DNA from: Liolophura sinensis
Lineage: Eukaryota > Mollusca > Polyplacophora > Chitonida > Chitonidae
Direction: 5' to 3'
NCBI RefSeq assembly: GCF_032854445.1
Contig: NC_088295.1
Location: forward strand, 7,504,501-7,568,500
DNA length: 64,000 bases
Made by a program: the position numbers and the translations under genes. Shown here piece by piece: positions 1 through 9,827 of this stretch (position 1 is the first letter of the stretch; each line of letters starts with the position of its first letter). The notes below the pieces were generated by a model. The model did not search any database. It was given only the letters and a program-made list of their open reading frames with translations, and had not been told where the DNA came from.

Positions 1-1159
1 CATTCTGCCGATAACTCCTGAGGGACTGAAACATTTTTTTCATTCAAAAATTTTCAAAAATGGTTTATGATATTATCATTCTAGTTTACATGGTTTACAT
101 TTCACCGATTTTTGGCGAAGAACATGTCAGGTCGGTATATCGATATATCAGTTCTTTCCTTGGAATTCAGTTATTGGTCACAACAATTGTGAAACAGTTT
201 TTTCATTTTTAACTAGCCTCATTCCGGTCTCGATTATAACACTTGTACTTATACGATATTCAGCTTGATGGCCGTCTTAGAATCGAGTACATCTACATGA
301 GCACATAAATAAGAAGAATGACATAAATAAGAAGAATGACGAACACGTATCGAGTTGTCACCAGATACCCTCGGCCATATATTTTAGTGGCTTCTATATA
401 TGTCAAGCAATTCTCTCGGTTTGTCATTTAATTTTCCGCTGTATCTGTGTCAAATTTTAATACGGACATTTTGTTCCAATCGTACACTAGCAGTCAGATA
501 GGCCTACTTTATATCAGTTATACGGTTTTATTAGGATCTAAGTGGATAAGCTCGCTGTGCAGTGAGTCCACGTACATTGTAAAACTTCAGGTAGCCCTGA
601 AACACCTTGTTAACCAACACAACTAAATACCGCTGCTGTTAAGTAAATCTGATCCGAAGGCAGTGGTCATGCCGTCCCAAGGATGTCGGCATGATTAAAC
701 AGATGTGACTGTCAGTGCGTGGAAGAGTGCACGGCCAGAGTAGAGAAATCTTTGTTATGGAGACAGTAAGTCCGTTACTACAATACAGCAGCGACCGACC
801 TAAATAGAGGTGTACATACCCGGCTGGATTACATGTCCATGCAGTGTCTTCTGCACTAACTGTCCGTCGGTAACGTGCACCTGTCTTGTGCATAGCGCGT
901 TTCATGCGACCAGGCTGGGTGGGCGTGTGCCTCCACAAGGCACGCAGTCGCCAGGAACTACAGCGATGGTGCCTTCAACGACCATTGGCTAGCAAAACTG
1001 GCCTGAGAGAGGAGGTGATCCAGCCTGTGATGTAAAGTCGACTAAACAGTCGTCCAGCCAGGTAAATTAAGGGACATAAATTGGCTGACGCTCTCTCAAA
1101 CATTCGCTTATGTAGAGCGGCATAACTGCTGCCGTTGTTGCGAAGAAAAGACTGGGATA
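1..1159. other. Upstream region of the claudin-like gene
   Basis: No coding exon recognised. The stretch is unique and AT-rich. A tandem duplicate of about 18 bp (unit ACATAAATAAGAAGAATG) lies near 303-340. The 5' UTR and promoter of the gene starting at 1160 presumably lie here, but no TATA box or other decisive element stands out. Confidence 0.5.
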
Positions 1160-4100
1160 ATGGAAGTTGTCGGCCGTGGACTTGCCTATCTAATGGCAAA
1201 GTTACAGTCCTGGCCGATTGCCTTTGAACGACAAAGGTTATTAAAATATGTGAAATCTGGAACAGAGAAATGTGTGAAGTGCGTCCTATCCTTACCCCCT
1301 GTGTGGTTCCTGTTGACTCGTGTACTTATTCTTGTCGACAAGTTGCGATCATTGCTAATCATCCGGGCCATTACTCGGGTGGTAATGACTGTTGCGAATC
1401 TAGTTTTGTGGATATTGAGTGTAACACTTGACAGAAAGAGGCCCTTCTTACCCTACGTGCTGTGGGCGCTGGTCAGTGGGGCCCTGGGTGTGCAGCTGCT
1501 GGGCTTCAGCACCCCCTGGTGGATTTTCATGCAAGGCCACTACGTGGATCCGTGCTCTCATGTGCAGGGCTTGTGGGAGGTGTGCATCATGTTGTCATCC
1601 GGTATAATAAATGCCTGTGAAATCACCTATCAGTTACAGAAAGAACACCCTCCAAGCAGCTTTGTCAACTCTTGTGGCCAGAACCACGTGTACTTGGATG
1701 GCGTTAGTAAGTCAAGTGTAATTCTTCCTAGTTGTTTACTTCACCCTATGAGATCAAGGAAATTACAGGCATTGGACTAAATTACATACTGTTTTACATG
1801 ACATGTTCAGTATAGCTCAGTCAAACAAGGAAATGCCAAAGTAAACAAACCTGAAAACAAAATACAGGCAAACCTGTTGTATGCGGACAGTGAAGGGAGA
1901 CGTAAAAAGTGGCCGTATATGACAGTTGGCCACATAAGACAGGTTTTGGAGACCAAGCCAAATCACAACTGAATTAAGTTTCAGGAAATGTACACATGTG
2001 GGCCTACATAATAATCTTATACATAATTGTTACAGCACTAATTTGGTCAGCTACATAAATTTCATAGAAATATAACAATTGTAGTAAAATAATATACGTA
2101 ACTCAATAATTTCAAGTTTTGAGGGGTAGACCTATGGACTTCCCGCAATTAACAGGCGATTACAGAAAGAGTTTCAGGTGAGGGCACGCTTGACCGGAGA
2201 ACTTTCTTCCCATCATTGTCAAGCCCTAGAAGGCCATGTGCTAGTTTGGCCCACGTAGGTATAAATGACTATTCTAACAAAGTTGTGGACTGTAAATGGC
2301 AGACTGCTGAGATGTTCAATCGTATTTGCCATTTCCGGTGAAACAACAACAACAACATGTACGAGCGAAGGAAGATTGGTTTCTCCATGTGTCCGGTACA
2401 GGCAATATTTTGGCCACGCGAAATGTAAACACAACACCATTTGCCTGCAAAGATAATGGCCAAGCAAACCAGATAAATTATCAAAGACACCATTCATGGG
2501 AGGAACCACAGGAGGTCAGATTATATCCGATTATATCGGAGTTTGCCCGCTGTTTATGGCATTCATAGCGGAGACCTCAGCATGGAGCTAATCCACTGCC
2601 ACTGTGCAGGGGTGTCCGGACAATAACGAGCTAGGCCTGATTAAAGAACAATAGACTACAGTGCTACTGACCAATAATGTTCACAATTGACTTGTCATCA
2701 CAAAGTGGCAGGTTGTAACTTTTAATCACTATAAAAACTGTTGAAGTCGGGTGGTCGCCATTTTCAAATTCTTGAATGTCCGGTGCGGCAATGATCATTA
2801 CTGTTGTACATTGAACTACAACGTTCGTTGCAATTTGACGAAGTTTTAGTTGTAAAAATTTCAAATAATATAAAGATACATTTGAGGCCAGTGCATATTT
2901 TATGTGCAAGAATAAAAAACAAGAAAATATTTCTCACCAAGACACAAATGTTAACACATGGCGCAAAATAGTTTCCAATGGAAAATTTCTCCCGACAAAA
3001 ATATGTCAATACACAAAATCTTATCACACTAAGTTAAGTTTTCGTTCAGTATGAGAAAGCACATGATTTCTTGATATAAACTTTGTGTGTCGGACTACAT
3101 TTTACCTTTGGATCTCGGGGACAGCTTTTCATGTTTGATTGAAATATTTATGCTTTGCAGGTAGGCCTAAATGTAAATAACTTTGTTCTTAATGTTACAT
3201 TTTTGACAAGTAAACCTCGGAAATTAACCCGGCTTTTATGATTTGAATTTGTCTACCTTGCATTCCATTCCAAAGACGCTTGTATAGACTAATCAGTCAA
3301 TTACTGTGGACACGGCCGCTTCGGTGGCATATAGTGATGAGAGTATCGGTATTGGAGTCGGGTCATACCAGAAATTTTAAAAACGGTACTTACTGGCAGT
3401 AACTTGCCGAAGATGAGTGGTTTAGTACCCAGGCACTCCGGTTTTCTCTACCCACAAAATTGACCGCCACGATATTTTTTTAAAAACATCTCGATTCCAA
3501 TAATCCAATAACTTAAGGCCAATGACTCTTTTAAACATGTATGTCAGTCACTTAACTTATACAACAAAGCGTGATCACTTTTTCTGGTTGATTCGCTTGT
3601 TTATGTCAAGTGAGGGGTAGATTTTGTAAGTGTATCGTCACAATGTAATATTTATGTGTGTTCTTTCACATTGATTTAAGGACTATTGCCAGTAAGGATA
3701 CTCGAAGTTTTGGGGTTGGTGTTGGCGACTCTGTCAGAAATCATGGTGTTACAGTGTGTACTACCCCGAGCCCAGCAGCGCCGGCCTTCCGCACGGATTA
3801 GGATGTCTCTTACCCTATTCAGCCTGAGTGCAGGTACATGTTATGCCACGTTGCATATTCTCATATATTAGTCTTTATTCTGCTGTTATTTTATGTTGAT
3901 ATTTTATATTTAGACAAAACTACGTCCCACATTTCAGTAAAACATCTGTGAAAAGTGTATGAAAAGCCACCCACGTTTGTGGTAAACGTCTTCACTATAT
4001 TCATATATTGTATATCCATTGCGATGCATAGAATGGTTCTTTTAATTTTAAAATCTTGTGAGAGCTTGTCAAACGGTTGCAGGTCGCATCACATTACCAT

Positions 4101-4320
4101 AAACATTATACACTGAGATTTGTTGTTTCTCTGAAATCAAAGGGTGCGGTCTGGCTTTTCCACAGGTGCCTCCATCCTGGCGGGAGTGATATTGTGTCAG
4201 AAAAAAGTGGAACAGGCCAGCAGGGATGACAGCTACATGTCCATGGACTGGTCATCTTCTGTCTGCTGTACAGCTGGTTTAATGTTTCTACTCTGCGGTG
4301 TGATCTCCGTTCGCTTGTGA
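1160..4320 (+). CDS. Claudin/PMP22-like four-pass membrane protein
   Basis: Three exons, 1160-1706, 3681-3833 and 4166-4320 (stop TGA), join in consistent phase into 284 codons. Donors are GTAAGT and GTACAT; acceptors are TTTAAG and CCACAG. The ATG has a good context (A at -3, G at +4). Hydrophobic segments lie at about residues 96-116, 184-207, 222-244 and 263-284. Between the first two is an extracellular-loop signature, W120/W121 followed by G137-L138-W139-x-x-C142 and C153, the W..GLWxxC..C pattern of claudin/PMP22/EMP proteins. Such proteins are tetraspan membrane components of cell junctions or their relatives; the exact subfamily cannot be assigned by eye. The N-terminal 95 residues, with further hydrophobic stretches near 45-60 and 63-89, are unusually long for a claudin. 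Translation could start at Met76, or an extra membrane segment may exist. The third coding exon is followed by a 3' UTR with AATAAA near 4848. Confidence 0.75.
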
Positions 4321-4860
4321 CATTGTATCTTTATGAACCTGATAATGGAGCACACAAGCAACCCGGTGATATACAACGTTCGTTAAAGACAACTTGACTT
4401 ACACCAAAGCTGTCAAAGCATGGGTGACTACCTACCTGTTCCTCTGTATTACGCACCTGTTCCAGTGAACTACTAACCTGTCCCACTGGACCGCTCATCT
4501 GTCCAAGTGGATTGTCCACCTGCCCCTATGGATTATCTACCTTATCCGGTGGATTGCCTATCTTACCCAGTGGATTGCCTATCTTACCCAGTGGATTGCC
4601 TATCTTACCCAGTGGATTGCCCACCTGTCCCAGTGGATATCCGTGTACAGAGTCACTCTTGACGCATTTGTTAGCAATTGGTGCACCCATTCATACCAAT
4701 CAAAATGACATATAACAGGATATCTGACATATCAATACACGTCTTCGCCGATATTCAGCAGCATGCATATATTGAGACACTCCCTTTAGTGTGGCGCCAG
4801 TAGGCCATACAAAGCAATGAAATGTAAATTATCCTTGCACATTAGGAAATAAATGAATTT
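4321..4860 (+). other. 3' UTR and poly(A) signal of the claudin-like gene
   Basis: After the stop at 4318-4320 the sequence has no open frame of note. A canonical AATAAA lies at 4848-4853 and would end the transcript near 4870. The 21-bp minisatellite at 4432-4640 would then sit inside the 3' UTR. The exact cleavage site is inferred. Confidence 0.45.
4432..4640. repeat. 21-bp minisatellite
   Basis: About ten copies of a 21-bp unit of the form GGATTGCCTATCTTACCCAGT. The central three copies are identical and the outer ones diverged. Because 21 is a multiple of three, unit copies stay open in several frames and yield short repetitive ORFs on both strands, which I do not regard as genes. Confidence 0.9.
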
Positions 4861-4988
4861 TGTTATGTTAGTATAAATATATGTATAGCTGTTGCAATTT
4901 GCATTAAGCAGAAAACCTTTGGTGTACGGTCATGATGCGGTGAAACTAGCAAGCTTTGTCAGCACTACTGAGTTGACCTCTAGTTTAT

Positions 4989-5114
4989 TTATTTATGTAT
5001 GTATTTATGTATTTTATTTATTTATTTATTTATTTCATTGGTTCATCGGATTTATTATTTTCTCCAGAATATTTCACTTATACGACGGTGGCCAGCGTTA
5101 TGGTGGGAGGAAAG
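4989..5114 (-). mobile_element. SINE-like element, family A, 5'-truncated, with target-site duplication
   Basis: An A+T tail of (TTTA)n and the diagnostic segments 'gaatatttcacttatacgac' and 'ggtgggagga' are present; the tRNA-derived head is missing. The element is bracketed by a perfect 14-bp direct repeat, GACCTCTAGTTTAT, at 4975-4988 and 5115-5128. This is the footprint of target-primed reverse transcription. Confidence 0.85.
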
Positions 5115-5187
5115 GACCTCTAGTTTATGAATATGCGCACATATATTATGTATGCACAGGTGAAACGTACACGATTACACGTTTGTT

Positions 5188-5357
5188 TTTATTTATTTGA
5201 TTGGTGTTTTACGTCGTACTCAAGAATATTTCACTTATACGACGGCTGCCAGCATTATAGTGGGAGGAAACCGGGCAGAGCCCGGGAGAAACCCACGACC
5301 ATCCGCAGGTTTTTTGTCAGACCTTCCCACGTACGGCCGGAGAGGAAGCCAGCATGT
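5188..5357 (-). mobile_element. SINE-like element, family A
   Basis: A longer copy of the same family: tail, 'ttggtgttttacg', 'cacttatacgacg', 'gtgggaggaaaccgggcag', 'acccacgaccatccgcagg' and 'ccttcccacgtacggccgg'. It stops before the tRNA-like head. It lies 60 bp after the copy at 4989-5114. Confidence 0.85.
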
Positions 5358-5407
5358 ACACAACAAATTTGTGTAGCCAATAATATTTGGTCTAAACACG
5401 TTTATGG

Positions 5408-6155
5408 AGGATACGACAGGCTGAGTGGATGGCATTGTAGACTGAGTGGATTATGCCGCAGGCTGAGTGGATGACGTAGAGTCAGTGGATGATGTTGCAG
5501 ACTTAGTGGAAGGTGTTGTAGACTAAATGGGTGGTGCTTAAGGCTGAGTGAATGATGCTGAAGGCTGAGTGGGTGGTGCTGAAGGCTGAATGGATGGCGT
5601 TGTAGACCTAATTGATAGTGCTGAAGGCTGAGTGGATGACGTTGTACACTTAGTGGGTGATGCTGAAGGCTGAGTGGATGGCGTTGTACACTTAGTGGAT
5701 GAAGCTGAAGGTTGAATGGATGGCGTTGTAGACTGAATGGATGGTGCTGAAGGCTCTGTGGATGGTGTAGACTGAGTGAATGATGCTTAAGGATAAATGG
5801 ATGATGCTGTCGTTTGAGTGAATGAAGCTGCATCTCAGCGGATAAACAACAGGCTGAGTGGAGGAGAATGTAGACAGAGTGGAGGAGAATGTAAACAGAG
5901 TGGAGGAGAATGTAGACAGAGTGGATGAGAATGTAGACAGAGTGGAGGAGAATGTAGACAGAGTAAACGATGCTGAATGCTGAGTGGAGGAGAATGTGGA
6001 CAGAGTAAACGATGCTGAATACTGAGTGGAGGAGAATGTGGACAGAGTAAACGATGCTGAATGCTGAGTGGAGGAGAATGTAGACAGAGTAAACGATGCT
6101 GAATGCTGAGTGGAGGAGAATGTAGACAGAGTAAACGATGCTGAATGCTGAGTGC
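5408..6155. repeat. 21-bp minisatellite passing into a 42-bp higher-order unit
   Basis: Degenerate 21-bp units (consensus near GGCTGAGTGGATGGTGCTGAA) run from about 5408 to 5830. From about 5850 to 6155 two diverged 21-mers combine into a 42-bp unit (GAGTGGAGGAGAATGTAGAC plus AGAGTAAACGATGCTGAATGCT) that is much more homogeneous. Open frames of 268 and 208 codons on the minus strand are by-products of the period-three array. Confidence 0.9.
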
Positions 6156-7002
6156 ATGATACTGCGTCCTGAGCGCGCCTTACCATGTTCACGCAGAACC
6201 AGACACAATTATGAAGCTGAGTGCCATGAACCCCGTCCATACTTATATGAAAACAGTATTCATTATGAAATCTGAGCAACTCAAGAATGAAATTTTTTTT
6301 GGAATATCCTTGACACACTAGTGTTTGTTATTATAATTTGTGGCGTTATAAATGATTAGAAATCATCATACTGTATGATCATACCTTTCGTATGATAGTT
6401 TGCATTACTATCCGAACGCAGCTAGATTACACACCATGTAACAAAGTAACTGTTGCCGTCAATACGCCGTCAATACGCACTCAGCTGATAATGACTTCAG
6501 GATGAATTGCTCTTCATTATCCACACTTTATCTGTCTTCAGGTGAAGATCGATGTAAATTAGCCTAGTCCAGGTCTGTCTGCATTGGATACGGACTAGAC
6601 TAAACTGGGTATCCCCTATATAGTGACCTACACGCACATTGCCTAAACAACAACAACAGCAGATTTGAAGATTAAACCTAGCCCTGATTTGATTAATCTT
6701 GAGTTCTCAAGTTCGCGCTCAGGTCAACATCAGTTCATTGGTCACAGGCGTGATAATCGCAGCGCTTTAATCATCTGAGCCAGCTAGTTCTCATAGGAAG
6801 TATATAGGCTACTGGCAATTGTCCATTACAATGCCCAGACAGGATCTCAGAATGTACAGTTACGAGGCATTTCTCCCACTGAAATCCTTGCATTGGTGTT
6901 ACATAATAAACGATTTCTGTTTAGAGGCAGTGGTGATACGAAGTGCGCAGATAAATATGTGAGCTCTGATTCTTTATGTATGATGAGATGGCCAGGATTT
7001 AC

Positions 7003-7062
7003 ACTGGGTCTACCGCTTCCGACGCGAACGCGGACGCTCTACCAACTGTACTACTGGGGCCG
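7003..7062 (-). repeat. tRNA-like fragment (SINE head or tRNA relic)
   Basis: On the minus strand the sequence reads TAGTACAGTTGGTAGAGC followed by CGTCCGCGTTCGCGTCGGAAG, which is a good D-arm/A-box and an anticodon-arm-like region. No convincing TTCGAATCC B box follows, so this is not a functional tRNA gene. It is probably the head of a decayed SINE. Confidence 0.5.
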
Positions 7063-7505
7063 GTATTAGGAAAGTAGGCCTATGGCTGATATTGTTAGGC
7101 CTTACAGCTGATATTGTTAGGCCTCCAGCTAACGGGTTATCATAAACAGCTAACGGGTATGGATACAGTTCCCCGTATAAATGTATATAGAGGAAAGAGG
7201 CCTATAGCATTTTCTGTGTCCTATTTGCAACCAATGTAAGTAGTTTAAATCCATACACTATACTAGCGTGTCGCCATAACTCTGAGTTGTTTACACAGCT
7301 GTAATCATATCGTATTGGCTCGTCCCACATGTCTGCGTTCTAATATTTTAAAGTATACTATAAATGTTAGTATAATAAAGCAATATAATACGAACGCAGA
7401 CTTGTCCGGCTAAAATTTGTTGTGTATCGATGTGACGCAATTATAATAAAATCCTGAAATACAAGTGTTGGACTTAATGAAATTATAAAGTGATAATGTT
7501 GGACT

Positions 7506-7519
7506 GTTGCCATGGTAAC
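7506..7519. promoter_or_regulatory. X-box-like palindrome
   Basis: GTTGCCATGGTAAC fits the RFX-factor X-box consensus GTNRCC(N0-3)RGYAAC in full. It lies 2.3 kb upstream of the MRPS22 start codon with no recognised gene beside it, so its target is unknown. A 14-bp match can arise by chance. Confidence 0.35.
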
Positions 7520-7900
7520 ACTGCTTGGACGGATTTGGAAAATACTCATGGCCACAGGCTTGCCTCTCATGTAGGCCTATTAACTGAGAGCTATTGGCCT
7601 TAAGTCTTCAGATGAGTCAGCAAGAGATGGATCTCCGTTCGCTAATATGTGCATATGACTTACAAACTATCTACAGCTTACAGGTCAACAGATCTGTTTA
7701 TTGAGATCAATGAATTAAGTAGCCACCGTAAGTTTCATTGGAAAGTCCTCTGAATTATTGTAAATCAGTAGAAAATGTTCGAATGGGACTAACGGGCCAC
7801 CGTACTGTATGCACAAAGCTGTATTTATTGCTGAATTTATACTCAAACCTTAAAAGAAAAAAGATTTTCTCTTCCAAAAGAGAAATTTGTCTCTTCCGTA

Positions 7901-7946
7901 GTTTTACGCCTTACTCAAGAATATTTCACTTATACGGTGGTGGCCA
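7901..7946 (-). mobile_element. Short family A SINE fragment
   Basis: Only the segment 'ttactcaagaatatttcact' and the following 'tatacggtggtggcca' of family A remains. No tail or head is present. Confidence 0.65.
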
Positions 7947-8047
7947 TGACAAATGTACAGTGTTTTGATATAGATTTATCAAAAAACCTCACTTCACCTT
8001 TTGTTTAAAGTAAAGAAAAATATTTCCTCACCAACTGGATCACATGT

Positions 8048-8208
8048 GTACGTGGGAAGATCTGCCAGCAACCTGCAGATGGTCGTAAGTTTCCCTCTCC
8101 CGGCTCTTTCCGGTTTCCTCCCACGATAATGCAGGCTGCAGTTGTATAAGTGAAATATTCTGGAGTACTGCGTAAAACACCAATCAAATAAATAAATAAA
8201 TAAATTGA
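8048..8208 (+). mobile_element. Family A SINE with target-site duplication
   Basis: The element reads from 'gtacgtgggaagatctgccag' through the conserved core to 'caccaatcaaataaataaat'. It is flanked by ATCACATGT at 8039-8047 and 8209-8217, a 9-bp direct repeat. It is truncated at its 5' end and lacks the tRNA head. Confidence 0.8.
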
Positions 8209-8217
8209 ATCACATGT

Positions 8218-9285
8218 TGGAGGAAGACAAGAAGACAACCTCAGCCCTATACGCTTTTTAACATTTTTATGGACTTTCCACCATTATGGCGGGATGTAAT
8301 ACCCTCTGATCCACAAATTTTACCAAAGTCCCAGTTTTAACAAAACACCTCCTTTGTACAGTCTCTTCTCAATCTGTATTTAAATCGAGGAAAGTTCTGG
8401 TATAATTGTAATGTAAGCCCGCAGCCTGAGGTATTCCTCTTTTTTTATAGCATACTCGAATTTAACAACATAAAGTTGGAACTACGAACGATTTGGGTGA
8501 GATAAGAAATATCATCTCGGTGGATAGCCCAAAACAATTAAGGATACACATGTACAGTATATATATGAAAGCGCTCTTCAGTCATCAGGAAATGACCGGT
8601 TATACCGTAATTAACTTGCATGTAAAACTAAATAAATAGCTCTAAAACTAAAACCATTCTATAACCTCATAAACCGAAGCGACGTTGAACACGAATTGGA
8701 TGACTTGAACAAAAAGCTGCTATTAGACAATGGCATTAGAACGTAAAGAAACACTATAATAAAGTATACATCACATTAAAGACTACTGAACACTATCCAG
8801 CAGAATGGTTCCATTTAGCCTACCGGTATATATTTTTTAAAACATCAGACTCAAGAGTGGTTTGTAGTGACCCATATCAGTGACGTCACATCCATGTTTT
8901 TCTCATCGATCTATATGTAAACGCTTTGTAGATGATGAAATTCAGCTGTTTTGTGTTTTAAGTGAGGAAAGCCTGATGTGCCACCACTGGTTCCAATATG
9001 GCCGGAAGAGGCCAACACATAGAATCCAATGTTTCAAATGCATCCAGCTAGGTTGCTAGCATTCTAAAACAAACAAAAAAAAACCAAAACAAACTGAACC
9101 CTTTTATCAACAGCGTTTAATGTTTTTCCAATGGTATATTTCCATGGACATATACTTCACGTTTTCTGTTAATGATTTCTTTCTTTCTGACTGTTAACAA
9201 GCCATAACTGAGATATCAGATAAAGGTTTTAAATTTTAACAAACTGACATTTCAGTCTTCAAACGTAGCCGGTAATAAACTTTTC
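8218..9285. other. Intergenic DNA without recognised genes
   Basis: AT-rich unique sequence; no open frame with splice signals and no clear repeat seen. Confidence 0.45.
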
Positions 9286-9339
9286 CGTAATAATTTTCCG
9301 ACAGCTGACTAATCAGATGGATGTATATAGATGTATATA

Positions 9340-9500
9340 TGCTTGGGGCTTAACGCCGTATGCCATGTGACGATGAGGAGTCATTTGGTGCATGCGTGTA
9401 GATATACTGTGTCTTCATGTGGCAGGACGAGTCTATGCCGCCGAAGCACCGCCGCCACTGAAGTATCATGCCGAAGATTCCAGACATGACAACTCTTCTT
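9340..9500 (-). mobile_element. Family B SINE-like copy (left arm)
   Basis: Contains 'gcttggggcttaacgccgta', 'gacgatgaggagtcattt', 'gtggcaggacgagtc' and 'catgccgaagattccagacatg' of family B. It is part of the left arm of the inverted duplication. The tRNA-like head is missing. Confidence 0.75.
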
Positions 9501-9551
9501 CTCGTCGTGGGTTTCCACGGGTCAAACCAAAGACTCTGAAAATAGTAGGCC

Positions 9552-9750
9552 TACTTGTTGCTGCCTTGATTGGCGCTCAACACTGAGAGGTTAGAGCAAG
9601 GAAACAGAACTAATTGGCTCGGTGTCAGTATAACATGTCTGAGTGGGGTGTCATGTCTGGCAAGGACTCGCGCTGCTACAAGAAGATACAGTATATGTAC
9701 ACAAACCAAATGGCTTCTCATCGTCATATGACATAGAACATTAAACCCCA
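9552..9750 (+). mobile_element. Family B SINE-like copy (right arm)
   Basis: In plus orientation it shows 'ttgttgctgccttgattggc', 'gctcaacactgagaggttag', 'ggtgtcatgtctggcaagga' and 'catcgtcatatgaca', ending in 'ttaaacccca'. It forms most of the right arm of the inverted duplication. Confidence 0.75.
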
Positions 9751-9827
9751 ATACATATAGACCATTTCATTAGTCCGCTGTCGGAAAATTATTACGCACA
9801 AGTTTTTACAACACCCACCAGAGGAAG

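Larger units (their letters stand above)
6156..7900. other. Intergenic DNA without recognised genes
   Basis: AT-rich and unique. It contains several TAGGCCTA-type palindromes (near 7078-7200 and 7573), a tRNA-like fragment at about 7003-7062 and an X-box-like palindrome at 7506-7519. No exon chain was found. Confidence 0.5.
9286..9796. repeat. Imperfect inverted duplication ending upstream of MRPS22
   Basis: The outer 35 bp are inverted copies of each other (9286-9320 versus 9762-9796, 32 of 35 matching, including a perfect 20-bp core CGTAATAATTTTCCGACAGC). The inner parts of both arms are family B SINE sequence in opposite orientation. Two SINEs inserted independently head to head would not explain the shared flanks, so the whole segment seems to have been duplicated in inverted orientation. 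The right arm ends 31 bp before the MRPS22 ATG. Confidence 0.8.

Noticed and set aside
808-1050. Weak inverted repeat around 808-830 and 1012-1040
   Set aside because: About 16 of 22 positions match; within what chance and AT-rich composition allow.
5402-6318. Open frames of 268 and 208 codons on the minus strand
   Set aside because: They lie wholly in the 21/42-bp minisatellite. A period divisible by three keeps frames open on both strands, and no splice or start context supports a gene.
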